In this document: positions 1-13,913 of the stretch, one piece after another
Layout of the letters: every line of letters begins with the position of its first letter
Numbering within the stretch: position 1 is the first letter of the stretch
Notes under the pieces: model-generated
Seen by the model: the letters and a program-made list of their open reading frames with translations, nothing else
What the model was told of the DNA's origin: nothing
Databases searched by the model: none
Program-made: the position numbers and the translations under genes
Assembly (NCBI RefSeq): GCF_029227915.1
Contig: NC_079877.1
Coordinates: 21,045,851 to 21,109,850 of the forward strand
DNA length: 64,000 nt
Direction: 5' to 3'
From: Hydractinia symbiolongicarpus
Lineage: Eukaryota > Cnidaria > Hydrozoa > Anthoathecata > Hydractiniidae

Positions 1-974
1 GGCTTATATTGCCGTCAACTACGCCCATAGCCTTCTAAAAGCTGTAATATGGCCTTTTGCCGCCTAATAAAGGCTTTACACGTAAATCACTTGGTCCCAC
101 GATCCTCTCCGCATGGTATCATTGGTCTAATCCCTTCAGTCTCAATGGACAACAACGTGCCAAGTCCTTTTCCTTGGCCCCATGGCCTAATATCACCGTC
201 AACTACATGCATGGCTTTCTAAAATCCGTAATATGACATTTCGTGGCATAATAAAGGACCTGCACGTAAATCACGTATTTCCACGAGCCTGCGCGTGGTA
301 CCATTAGTTTAGTCCTTTCCGCCTTAATAAATTACCACGTCCAAAGTGCTTTTCCTTGGGGCCACGACCTGATATCACCTTTAAAAACGCGCATAGTCTT
401 TTAAAATCCGTAATATGGCCTTTTGCCGCCTAATAAAAGTCTTACCCGTAAATCACGTGGTTGCACGAGTCTCTCCGCATGGCATCATAGGTCTCGTCCT
501 TTCAGTCTCAATGGACTGCAACGTGCCAAGTCGTTTCGTTTGGCGCCATGACCTGATATCACCTTCAAAAACGCGCATAGCCTTCTAAAAGCCGTAATAT
601 GGCCTTTTGCCGCCTAATAAAGGCCTTACACGTAAGTCACGTAGTTCCACGAACATGCGCATGGCATCATTGGTCTAGTCCTTTCATTCTCAATGGACTA
701 CAACGTGCCAAGTCGTTTTCCTTTTAGCCATTGGCTTATATTGCCGTCAACTACGCCCATAGCCTTCTAAAAGCTGTAATATGGCCTTTTGCCGCCTAAT
801 AAAGGCTTTACACGTAAATCACGTAGTTCCACGAGCCTGCGCATGGTATCATTGGTCTAATCCTTTCAGTCTCAATGGAGTACAGTGTGCCAAGTCGTTT
901 TCTTTGGAGCCCTGTCCTTATATCACAGTCAAATACGTGCATAACTTTCTAAAGGCTGTGATATGGCCTTTTGT

Positions 975-2430
975 CGCCTATTAAAGGACTTACACGTAAA
1001 TCACGTATTTCCACGAGCCTGCGCATGGTACCATTAGTTTAGTCCTTTCCGTCTTAATAAATTACCCCGTCCAAAGCTATTTTCTTTGGGGCCATGACCT
1101 GATGTCACCTTCAAAAACGCGCATAGCCTTCTAAAAGCCGTAATATGGCTTTTTGGCGCCTAATAAAGGCCTTACACGTAAATCACGTAGTTTCACGAGC
1201 CTGCGCATCTCAATATTGGTCTAGTCCCTTCATTCTCAATGGATTGCAACGTGCAAAGTCATTTTCCTTGGCGCCAAGGCCTTATATCACCGTCAACTAC
1301 GCGCATAGCCTGCTTAGGGCTGTAATATGGCCTTTTGCCGCCTAATAAAGGCTTTACACGTAAATCACGTAGTTCCACGAGCCTGCGCATGGTATCATTG
1401 GTCTAATCCTTTCAGTCTCAATGGATTACAACGTCCCAAGTCGTTTTCTTTGGAGGTATTGCCTTATATCACCGTTAACTACCTGCATAGCCTTCTAAAG
1501 GCTGTGATATGGCCTTTTGTCGCCTATTAAAGGACTTACACGTAAATCACGTATTTTCAAGGGCCTGCGCATGGTACCATTAATTTAGTCCTCTCCGCCT
1601 TAATAAATTACCACGTCCAAAGTTCTTTTCTTTGGGGCCTTGACCTGATATCACCCTCAAAAACGCGCATAACCTTCTAAAATCCGTAATATGACATTTC
1701 GTGGCATAATAAAGGACTTACACGTAAATCACGTATTTCCACGAGCCTGCGCATGGTACCATTAGTTTAGTCCTTTCCGTCTTAATAAATTACCCCGTCC
1801 AAAGCTATTTTCTTTGGGGCCATGACCTGATGTCACCTTCAAAAACGCGCATAGCCTTCTAAAAGCCGTAATATGGCTTTTTGGCGCCTAATAAAGGCCT
1901 TACACGTAAATCACGTAGTTTCACGAGCCTGCGCATCTCAATATTGGTCTAGTCCCTTCGTTCTCAATGGATTGCAACGTGCAAAGTCATTTTCCTTGGC
2001 GCCAAGGCCTTATATCACCGTCAACTACGCGCATAGCCTGCTTAGGGCTGTAATATGGCCTTTTGCCGCCTAATAAAGGCTTTACACGTAAATCACGTAG
2101 TTCCACGAGCCTGCGCATGGTATCATTGGTCTAATCCTTTCAGTCTCAATGGATTACAACGTCCCAAGTCCTTTTCTTTGGAGGTATTGCCTTATATCAC
2201 CGTCAACTACCTGCATAGCCTTCTAAAGGCTGTGATATGGCCTTTTGACGCCTATTAAAGGACTTACACGTAAATCACGTATTTCCAAGGGCCTGCGCAT
2301 GGTACCATTAATTTAGTCCTCTCCGCCTTAATAAATTACCACGTCCAAAGTTCTTTTCTTTGGGGCCTTGACCTGATATCACCCTCAAAAACGCGCATAG
2401 CCTTCTAAAATCCGTAATATGACATTTCGT
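975..2430 (+). repeat. Local higher-order duplication, 728-bp unit (4 monomers)
   Basis: A block of four monomers is present twice in tandem with an offset of 728 bp. The marker AAAGCTATTTTCTTTGGGGC occurs near 1072 and 1800, the variant monomer with TTTTTGGCGCC near 1150 and 1878, and the GTAATATGACATTTCGTGGC variant ends both blocks near 1690 and 2418. The copies differ by only a few bases, so this is a recent unequal exchange inside the array. Confidence 0.85.
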
Positions 2431-5400
2431 GGCATAATAAAGGACTTACACGTAAATCACGTATTTCCACGAGCCTGCGCGTAGTACCATTAGTTTAGTC
2501 CTTTCCGCCTTAATAAATTACCACGTCCAAAGTGCTTTTCCTTGGGGCCACGACCTGATATCACCTTTAAAAACGCGCATAGTCTTTTAAAATCCGTAAT
2601 ATGGCCTTTTGCCGCCTAATAAAAGTCTTACCCGTAAATCACGTGGTTCCACGAGTCTCTCCGCATGGCATCATAGGTCTCGTCCTTTCAGTCTCAATGG
2701 ACTGCAACGTGCCAAGTCGTTTCGTTTGGCGCCATGACCTGATATCACCTTCAAAAACGCGCATAGCCTTCTAAAAGCCGTAATATGGCCTTTTGCCGCC
2801 TAATAAAGGCCTTACACGTAAGTCACGTAGTTCCACGAACAAGCGCATGGCATCATTGGTCTAGTCCTTTCATTCTCAATGGACTACAACGTGCCAAGGC
2901 GATTTCTTTCGCACCAAGGCCTTACATCACCGTCAACTAACTGCATTGCCTTCTAAAAGCCTTAATATGGCCTTTTGCCGCCTATTAAAAGTCTTACCCG
3001 TAAATCACGTGGTTCCACGAGTCTCTCCGCATGGCATCATAGGTCTAGTCCTTTCAGTCTCAATGGACTGCAACGTGCCAAGTCGTTTTCCTTTTAGCCA
3101 TTGGCTTATATTGCCGTCAACTACGCCCATAGCCTTCTAAAAGCTGTAATATGGCCTTTTGCCGCCTTATAAAAGCCTTACACGAAAATCACGTGGTTCT
3201 ACCAGTCTCTCCGCATGTTATCTTTGGTCTATATCTTTCAGTCTCAATGGATTACAACGTCCCAAGTCGTTTTCTTTGGAGGTATTGCCTTATATCACCG
3301 TCAACTACATGCATGGCTTTCTAAAATCCGTAATATGACATTTCGTGGCATAATAAAGGACTTACATGTAAATCACGTATTTCCACGAGCCTGCGCGTGG
3401 TACCAATAGTTTAGTCCTTTTCGTCTTAATAAATTAACACGTCCAAAGTGCTTTTCCTTGGGGCCACGACCTGATATCACCTTTAAAAATGCGCATAGCC
3501 TTCTAAAATCCGTAATATGGCCTTTTGACGCCTAATAAAAGTCTTACCCGTAAATCACGTGGTTCCACGAGTCTCTCCGCATGGCATCATAGGTCTAGTC
3601 CTTTCAGTCTCAATGGACTGCAACGTGGCAAGTCGTTTCGTTTGGCGCCATGACCTGATATCACCTTCAAAAACGCGCATAGCCTTCTAAAAGCCGTAAT
3701 ATGGCCTTTTGCCGCCTAATAAAGGCCTTACACGTAAGTCACGTAGTTCCACGAACATGCGCATGGCATCATTGGTCTAGTCCTTTCATTCTCATTGGAC
3801 TACAACGTGCCAAGGCGATTTCTTTCGCACCAAGGCCTTACATCACCGTCAACTAACTGCATTGCCTTCTAAAAGCCGTAATATGGCTTTTTGGCGCCTA
3901 ATAAAGGCCTTACACGTAAATCACGTAGTTTCACGAGCCTGCGCATCTCATTATTGATCTAGTCCCTTCAGTCTCAATGGACTGCAACGTGCAAAGTCAT
4001 TTTCCTTGGCGCCAAGGCCTTATATCACCGTCAACTACGCGCATAGCCTGCTTAGGGCTGTAGTATGGCCTTTTGCCGCCTTATAAAAGCCTTACACTAA
4101 AATCACGTGGTTCCACGAGCCTCTCCGCATGTTATCTTTGGTCTATACCTTTCAGTCTCAATGGATTACAACGTCCCAAGTCGTTTTCTTTGGAGGTATT
4201 GCCTTATATCACCTTCAAAAACGCGCATAGCCTTCTAAAACCGTAATATGGCCTTTTGCCGCTTAATAAAGGACTTACACGTAAATCACGTATTTCCAAA
4301 GGCCTGCGCATGGTACCATTAATTTAATCCTCTCCGCCTTAATAAATTACCACGTCCAAAGTTCTTTTCCTTGGGGCCACGACCTGATATCACCCTCAAA
4401 AACGCGCATAGCCTTCTAAAATCCGTAATATGACATTTCGTGGCATAATAAAGGACTTACACGTAAATCACGTATTTCCACGAGCCTGCGCGTGGTACCA
4501 TTAGTTTAGTCCTTTCCGTCTTAATAAATTACCACGTCCAAAGTGCTTTTCCTTGGGGCCACGACCTGATATCACCTCTAAAAACGCGCATAGCCTTCTA
4601 AAATCCGTAATATGGCCTTTTGCCACCTAATAAAAGTCTTACCCGTAAATCACGTGGTTCCACGAGTCTCTCCGCATGGCATCATAGGTCTAGTCCTTTC
4701 AGTCTCAATGGACTGCAACGTGCCAAGTCGTTTTGTTTGGCGCCATGACCTGATATCACCTTCAAAAACGCGCATAGCCTTCTAAAAGCCGTAATATGGC
4801 CTTTTGCCGCCTAATAAAAGCCTTACACGTAAGTCACGTAGTTCCACGAACATGCGCATGGCATCATTGGTCTAGTCCTTTCATTCTCAATGGACTACAA
4901 CGTGCCAAGGCGATTTCTTTCGCACCAAGGCCTTACATCACCGTCAACTAACTGCATTGCCTTCTAAAAGCCTTAATATGGCCTCTTGCCGCCTAATAAA
5001 AGTCTTACCCGTAAATCACGTGGTTCCACGAGTCTCTCCGCATGTTATCTTTGGTCTATACCTTTCAGTCTCAATGGATTACAACGTCCCAAGTCGTTTT
5101 CTTTGGAGGTATTGCCTTATATCACCGTCAACTACTTGCATAGCCTTCTAAAGGCTGTGATATGGGCTTTTGTCGCCTATTAAAGGACTTACACGTAAAT
5201 CACGTATTTCCACGGGCCTGCGCATGGTACCATTAATTTAGTCCTCTCCGCCTTAATAAATTACCACGTCCAAAGTTCTTTTCTTTGGGGCCTTGACCTA
5301 ATATCACCTTCAAAAACGCGCATAGCCTTCTAAAAACCGTAATATGGCCTTTTGCTGCGTAATAAAGGTCTTACAGGTGAATAACGTAGTTCTACGAGCC

Positions 5401-8400
5401 TGCGCATGGGATCGTTGGTCTAGTCCTTTCGTTCTCAATGGACTACAACGTGCCAAGGCGATTTCTTTTGCACCCAGGCCTTACATCACCGTCAACTAAC
5501 TGCATTGTCTTCTAAAAGCCGTAATATGGCTTTTTGCCACCTAACAAAGAACTTACACGTAAATCACGTATTTCCACCAGCCTGCGCATCTCATCATTTG
5601 TCTAGTCCCTTCAGTCTCAATGGACTGCAACGTGCCAAGTCGTTTTCCTTGGCACCATGGCCTTGTATCACCGTCAACTACGCGCATAGCCTGCTTAGGT
5701 CTGTAATATGGCCTTTCGCCGCCTAATAAAAGTCTTACCCGTAAATCACGTGGTTCCACGAGCCTCTCCGCATGGCATCATAGGTCTAGTCCTTTCAGTC
5801 TCAATGGACTGCAACGTGCCAAGTCGTTTCGCTTGGCCCCATGGCCTTATATCACCATCAACAACGAGAATAGCCTTCTGAGGTCTGTAATATGGCCTTT
5901 TGCCGCCTAATAAAGGCCTTACAGGTAAATAACGTAGTTGTACGAGCCTGCGCATGGGATCATTGGTCTAGTCTTTTCAGTCTTAATAAATTACCACGTC
6001 CAAAGTGCTTTTCCTTGGGGCCACGACCTGATATCACCTTTAAAAACGCGCATAGCCTTCTAAAAGCCGTAATATGGCCTTTTGTCGCCTAATAAAAACC
6101 TTACACGTAAATTACGCGGTTCGACGAGCCTGCGCATGGTATCATTGGTCTAATCCTTTCAGTCTCAATGGACTGCAACGTCCCAAGTCGTTTTCTTTGG
6201 AGGTATTGCCTTATATCACCGTCAACTACTTGTATAGCCTTCTAAAGGCTGTGATATGGCCTTTTGTCGCCTATTAAAGGACTTACACGTAAATCACGTA
6301 TTTCCAAGGGCCTGCGCATGGTACCATTAGTATAGTCCTTTTCCGTCTTAATAAATTACCACGTCCAAAGTGCATTTCCTTGGGGCCACGACCTGATATC
6401 ACCTTTAAAAACGCGCATAGCCTTCGAAAAGCCGTAATATGGCCTTTTGTCGCCTAATAAACACCTTACACGTAAATTACGTGGTTCGACGAGCCTGCGC
6501 ATGGTATCATTGGTCTAATCCTTTCAGTCTCAATGGACTGCAACGTGCCAAGTCGTTTTCCTTTTAGCCATTGGCTTATATTGCCGTCAACTACGCCCAT
6601 AGCCTTCTAAAAGCTGTAATATGGCCTTTTGCCGCCTAATGAAGGCCTTACAGGTAAATAACGTAGTTGTACGAGCCTGCGCATGGGATCATTGGTCTAG
6701 TCTTTTCAGTCCCAATGGACTGCAACGTGCCAAGTTGTTTTCCTTGGAGGTATTGCCTTATATCACCGTCAACTACTCGCATTGCCTTCAAAAGGCTATA
6801 GAATAGCCTTTTCCCGCATATTAAAGGCCTTACACGTAAATCAAGTGGTTCCACGAGCCTGCGCATGGTACATTAGTCTAGTCATTTTAATCTCAATGGA
6901 CTACAGTGTGCCAATTCGTTTTCCTTGGCACCCTGTCCTTATATCACAGTCAACTACGTGCATAGCCTTCTAAAAGCCGTAATATGGCTTTTTGCGGCAT
7001 GATTAAGGCCTTAGTCGTCAATTACGTGGCTCCACGTGTCCGTGTAAGTTGCAATTGGCGTAGTCCTCGCAGTCTCAATGGACTACCACGTCCCATGTTT
7101 TTTTCCTTGGGGCCATGACCTAAAATCACCTTCAAAATCGCGCATAGCTTTCTAAAAACCGTAATATGGCTTTTTGCCGCCTAATAAAGGCCTTACACGT
7201 AAATAACGTAGTTCCACAAGCCTGCGCATGGGATCATTGGTCTAGCCCCTTCAGTCCCAATGGACTGCAACGTGCCAAGTCGTTTTCCTTTTAGCCATTG
7301 GTTTATATTGCCGTCAACTACGCCCATAGCCTTCTAAAAGCTGTAATATGGCCTTTTGCCGCCTAATAAAGGCTTTACACGTAAATCACGTAGTTCCACG
7401 AGCCTGTGCATGGTATCATTGGTCTAATCCTTTCAGTCTCAATGGAGTACAGTGTGCCAAGTCGTTTTCTTTGGAGCCCTGCTCTTATATCACCGTCAAC
7501 TACGTGCATAACTTTCTAAATGCTGTGATATGGCCTTTTGTCGCTTATTAAAGGACTTACACGTAAATCACGTATTTCCACGAGCCTGCGCATGGTACCA
7601 TTAGTTTAGTCCTTTCCGTCTTCATAAATTACCCCGTCCAAAGCTATTTTCTTTGGGGCCATGACCTGATGTCACCTTCAAAAACGCGCATAGCCTTCTA
7701 AAACCGTAATATGGCCTTTTGCCGCTTAATAAAGGCCTTACAGGTAAATAACGTAGTTCCACGAGCCTGCGCATGGGATCATTGGTCTAGCCCTTTCAGT
7801 CCCAATGGACTGCAACGTGCCAAGTCGTTTTCCTTTTAGCCATTGGCTTATATTGCCGTCAACTACGCCCATAGCCTTCTAAAAGCTGTAATATGGCCTT
7901 TTGCCGCATAATAAAGGCTTTACACGTAAATCACGTAGTTCCACGAGCCTGCGCATGATATCATTGGTCTAATCCTTTCAGTCTCAATAGAGTACAACGT
8001 CCCAAGTCGTTTTCTTTGGAGGTATTGCCTTATATCACCGTCAACTACTTGCATAGCCTTCTAAAGGCTGTGATATGGCCTTTTGTCGCCTATTAAAGGA
8101 CTTACACGTAAATCACGTATTTCCAAGGGCCTGCGCATGGTACCATTAATTTAGTCCTCTCCGCCTTAATAAATTACCACGTCCAAAGTTCTTTTCTTTG
8201 GGGCCTTGACCTGATATCACCCTCAAAAACGCGGATAGCCTTCTAAAATCCGTAATTTGACATTTCGTGGCATAATAAAGGACTTACACGAAAATCACGT
8301 ATTTCCACGAGCCTGCGCGTGGTACCATTAGTTTAGTCCTTTCCGTCTTAATAAATTACCACGTCCAAAGTGCTTTTCCTTGGGGCCACGACCTGATATC

Positions 8401-8459
8401 ACCTTTAAAAACGCGCATAGCCTTCTAAAATCCGTAATATGGCGTTTTGCCGCCTAATA

Positions 8460-11400
8460 AAAGTCTTACCCGTAAATCACGTGGTTCCACGAGTCTCTCC
8501 GCATGGCATCAAAGGTCTAGTCCTTTCAGTCTCAATGGACTACAACGTGCCAAGGCGATTTCTTTCGCACCAAGGCCTTACATCACCGTCAACTAACTGC
8601 ATTGCCTTCTAAAAGCCTTAATATGGCCTCTTGCCGCCTAATAAAAGTCTTACCCGTAAATCACGTGGTTCCACGAGTCTCTCCGCATGGCATCATAGGT
8701 CTAGTCCTTTTAGTCTCAATGGACTGCAACGTGCCAAGTCGTTTCGCTTGGCGCCATGGCCTTATATCACCGTCAACTACGCGGATAACTTTCTAAAGGC
8801 TGTGATATGGCCTTTTGTCGCCTATTAAAGGACTTACACGTAAATCACGTATTTCCACGACACTGCGCATGGTACCATTAGTTTAGTCCTTTCCGTCTTA
8901 ATAAATTAACCCGTCCAAAGCTATTTTCTTTGGGGCCATGACCTGATGTCACCTTCAAAAACGCGCATAGCCTTCTAAAACCGTAATATGGCCTTTTGCC
9001 GCTTAATAAAGGCCTTAGATGTAAATAACGTAGTTCCACGAGCCTGCGCATGGGATCATTGGTCTAGCCCTTTCAGTCCCAATGGACTGCAACGTGCCAA
9101 GTCGTTTTCCTTTTAGCCATTGGCTTATATTGCCGTCAACTACGCCCATAGCCTTCTAAAAGCTGTAATATGGCCTTTTGCCGCCTAATAAAGGCTTTAC
9201 ACGTAAATCACGTAGTTCCACGAGCCTGCGCATGATATCATTGGTCTATTCCTTTCAGTCTCAATGGAGTACAACGTCCCAAGTCGTTTTCTTAGGAGGT
9301 ATTGCCTTATATCACCGTCAACTACTTGCATAGCCTTCTAAAGGCTGTGATATGGCCTTTTGTCGCCTATTAAAGGACTTACACGTAAATCACGTATTTC
9401 CAAGGGCCTGCGCATGGTACCATTAATTTAGTCCTCTCCGCCTTAATAAATTACCACGTCCAAAGTTCTTTTCTTTGGGGCCTTGACCTGATATCACCCT
9501 CAAAAACGCGGATAGCCTTCTAAAATCCGTAATTTGACATTTCGTGGCATAATAAAGGACTTACACGAAAATCACGTATTTCCACGAGCCTGCGCGTGGT
9601 ACCATTAGTTTAGTCCTTTCCGTCTTAATAAATTACCACGTCCAAAGTGCTTTTCCTTGGGGCCACGACCTGATATCACCTTTAAAAACGCGCATAGCCT
9701 TCTAAAATCCGTAATATGGCGTTTTGCCGCCTAATAAAAGTCTTACCCGTAAATCACGTGGTTCCACGAGTCTCTCCGCATGGCATCAAAGGTCTAGTCC
9801 TTTCAGTCTCAATGGACTACAACGTGCCAAGTCGTTTCGTTTGGCGCCATGACCTGATATCACCTTCAAAAACGCGCATAGCCTTCTAAAAGCCGTAAAA
9901 TGGCCTTTTGCCGCCTAATAAAGGCCTTACACGTAAGTCACGTAGTTCCACGAACATGCGCATGGCATCATTGGTCTAGTGCTTTCATTCTCAATGGACT
10001 ACAACGTGCCAAGGCGATTTCTTTCGCACCAAGGCCTTACATCACCGTCAACTAACTGCATTGCCTTCTAAAAGCCTTAATATGGCCTTTTGCCGCCTAA
10101 TAAAAGTCTTACCCGTAAATCACGTGGTTCCACGAGTCTCTCCGCATGGCATCATAGATCTAGTCCTTTTAGTCTCAATGGACTGCAACGTGCCAAGTCG
10201 TTTCGCTTGGCGCCATGGCCTTATATCACCGTCAACTACGCGCATAACTTTCTAAAGGCTGTGATATGGCCTTTTGTCGCCTATTAAAGGACTTACACGT
10301 AAATCACGTATTTCCACGACACTGCGCATGGTACCATTAGTTTAGTCCTTTCCGTCTTAATAAATTAACCCGTCCAAAGCTATTTTCTTTGGGGCCATGA
10401 CCTGATGTCACCTTCAAAAACGCGCATAGCCTTCTAAAAGCCGTAATATGGCTTTTTGGCGCCTAATAAAGGCCTTACACGTAAATCACGTGGTTCCACG
10501 AGTCTCTCCGCATGGCAACATGGGTCTAGTCCTTTCAGTCTCAATGGACTGCAACGTGCCAAGTCGTTTCGCTTGGCGCCATGGCCTTATATCACCGTCA
10601 ACTACGCGCATAACTTTCTAAAGGCTGTGATATGGCCTTTTGTCGCCTATTAAAGGACTTACACGTAAATCACGTATTTCCACGAGCCTGCGCATGGTAC
10701 CATTAGTTTAGTCCTTTCCGTCTTCATAAATTACCCCGTCCAAAGCTATTTTCTTTGGGGCCATGACCTGATGTCACCTTCAAAAACGCGCATAGCCTTC
10801 TAAAACCGTAATATGGCCTTTTGCCGCTTAATAAAGGCCTTAGATGTAAATAACGTAGTTCCACGAGCCTGCGCATGGGATCATTGGTCTAGCCCTTTCA
10901 GTCCCAATGGACTGCAACGTGCCAAGTCGTTTTCCTTTTAGCCATTGGCTTATATTGCCGTCAACTACGCCCATAGCCTTCTAAAAGCTGTAATATGGCA
11001 TTTTGCCGCCTAATAAAGGCTTTACACGTAAATCACGTAGTTCCACGAGCCTGCGCATGATATCATTGGTCTAATCCTTTCAGTCTCAATGGAGTACAAC
11101 GTCCCAAGTCGTTTTCTTTGGAGGTATTGCCTTATATCACCGTCACCTACTTGCATAGCCTTCTAAAGGCTGTGATATGGCCTTTTGTCGCCTATTAAAG
11201 GACTTACACGTAAATCACGTATTTCCAAGGGCCTGCGCATGGTACCATTAATTTAGTCCTCTCCGCCTTAATAAATTACCACGCCCAAAGTTCTTTTCTT
11301 TGGGGCCTTGACCTGATATCACCCTCAAAAACGCGGATAGCCTTCTAAAATCCGTAATTTGACATTTCGTGGCATAATAAAGGACTTACACGAAAATCAC

Positions 11401-13913
11401 GTATTTCCACGAGCCTGCGCGTGGTACCATTAGTTTAGTCCTTTCCGTCTTAATAAATTACCACGTCCAAAGTGCTTTTCCTTGGGGCCACGACCTGATA
11501 TCACCTTTAAAAACGCGCATAGCCTTCTAAAATCCGTAATATGGCGTTTTGCCGCCTAATAAAAGTCTTACCCGTAAATCACGTGATTCCACGAGTCTCT
11601 CCGCATGGCATCAAAGGTCTAGTCCTTTCAGTCTCAATAGACTACAACGTGCCAAGGCGATTTCTTTCGCACCAAGGCCTTACATCACCGTCAACTAACT
11701 GCATTGCCTTCTAAAAGCCTTAATATGGCCTCTTGCCGCCTAATAAAAGTCTTACCCGTAAATCACGTGGTTCCACGAGTCTCTCCGCATGGCATCATAG
11801 GTCTAGTCTTTTTAGTCTCAATGGACTGCAACGTGCCAAGTCGTTTCGCTTGGCGCCATGGCCTTATATCACCGTCAACTACGCGCATAACTTTCTAAAG
11901 GCTGTGATATGGCCTTTTGTCGCCTATTAAAGGACTTACACGTAAATCACGTATTTCCACGACACTGCGCATGGTACCATTAGTTTAGTCCTTTCCGTCT
12001 TAATAAATTAACCCGTCCAAAGCTATTTTCTTTGGGGCCATGACCTGATGTCACCTTCAAAAACGCGCATAGCCTTCTAAAAGCCGTAATATGGCCTTTT
12101 GTCGCCTAATAAAGACCTTACACGTAAATCGCGTAGTTTTACGAGCCTGTGCATCTCATCATTGGTCTAGTCCCTTCAGTCTCAATGGACTGCAACGTGC
12201 CAAGTCGTTTTCCTTGGCGCCATGGCCTTATATCACCGACAACTACGTGCATAGCCATCCTAGGGCTGTAATATGGCATTTTGCCGCCTAATAAAAGTCT
12301 TACACGTAAATCACGTGGTTCCACGAGTCTTTCCGCATGGTATCATTGGTCTAGTCATTTCAGTCTCAATGGATTAAAACGTCCCAAGTTGCTTTCTTTG
12401 TAGGTATTGCCTTATATCAATCTCAATGCATAGCCTTCTAAATGCTGTGATGTGGCCTCTTGTCGCCTATTAAAGGACTTACACGTAAATCACGTATTTC
12501 CACGGGCCTGCGCATGGTACCATTAGTTTAGTCCTTTTCGTCTTAATAAATTACCACGTCCAATCTTCTTTTCCTTGGGGCCACGACCTGATATCACTTT
12601 TAAAAACGCGCATAGCCTTCTAAAAGCCGTAATATGGCCTTTTGCCGCCTAATAAAAGTCTTACCCGTAAATCACGTGGTTCCACGAGTCTCTCCGCATG
12701 GCATCATAGGTCTAGTCCTTTCAGTCTCAATGGACTGCAACGTGCCAAGTCGTTTCGTTTGGCGCCATGACCTGATATCACCTTCAAAAACGCGCATAGC
12801 CTTCTAAAAGCCGTAATATGGCCTTTTGCCGCCTAATAAAGGCCTTACACGTAAGTCACGTAGTTCCACGAACATGCGCATGGCATCATTGGTCTAGTCC
12901 TTTCATTCTCAATGGACTACAACGTGCCAAGGCGATTTCTTTCGCATTAAGGCCTTACATCACCGTCAACTAACTGCATTGCCTTCTAAAAGCCTTAATA
13001 TGGCCTTTTGCCGCCTAATAAAAGTCTTACCCGTAAATCACGTGGTTCCACGAGTCTCTCCGCATGGCATCATAGGTCTAGTCCTTTCAGTCTCAATGGA
13101 CTGCAACGTGCCAAGTCGTTTCGCTTGGCGCCATGGCCTTATATTACCGTCAACTACGCGCATAACTTTCTAAAGGCTGTGATATGGCCTTTTGTCGCCT
13201 ATTAAAGGACTTACACGTAAATCACGTATTTCCACGAGCCTGCGCATGGTACCATTAGTTTAGTCCTTTCCGTCTTAATAAATTAACCCGTCCAAAGCTT
13301 ATTTCTTTGGCGCCATGACCTGATGTCACCTTCAAAAACACGCATAGCCTTCTAAATCCGTAATATGGCCTTTTGCCGCCTAATAAAAGTCTTACCCGTA
13401 AATCACGTGGTTCCACGAGTCTCTCCGCATGGCATCATAGGTCTAGTGCTTTCAGTCTCAATGGACTGCAACGTGCCAAGTCGTTTCGTTTGGCGCCATG
13501 ACCTGATATCACCTTCAAAAACACGCATAGCCTTCTAAAAGCCGTAATATGGCCTTTTGCCGCCTAATAAAGGCCTTACACGTAAGTCACGTAGTTCCAC
13601 GAACATGCGCATGGCATCATTGGTCTAGTCCTTTCCTTCTCAATGGACTACAACGTGCCAAGGCGATTTCTTTCGCACCAAGGCCTTACATCACCGTCAA
13701 CTAACTGCATTGCCTTCTAAAAGCCTTAATATGGCCTTTTGCCGCCTAATAAAAGTCTTACCCGTAAATCACGTGGTTCCACGAGTCTCTCCGCATGGCA
13801 TCATAGGTCTAGTCCTTTCAGTCTCAATGGACTGCAACGTGCCAAGTCGTTTCGCTTGGCGCCATGGCCTTATATCACCGTCAACTACGCGCATAACTTT
13901 CTAAAGGCAGGAT
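8460..13913 (+). repeat. Higher-order repeat zone with 7-, 8- and 10-monomer spacing
   Basis: Variant monomers recur at multiples of the basic unit. The rare string GGCATCAAAGGTCTAG is at about 8505, 9782 and 11607 (spacings near 1278 and 1825). TTAGATGTAAATAACG is near 9015 and 10840. The variant starting at 8602 recurs at 10061, 11704, 12979 and 13710 (1459, 1643, 1275 and 731 bp apart). The unit lengths are about 4, 7, 8, 9 and 10 monomers, so blocks were amplified more than once with different boundaries. Confidence 0.75.
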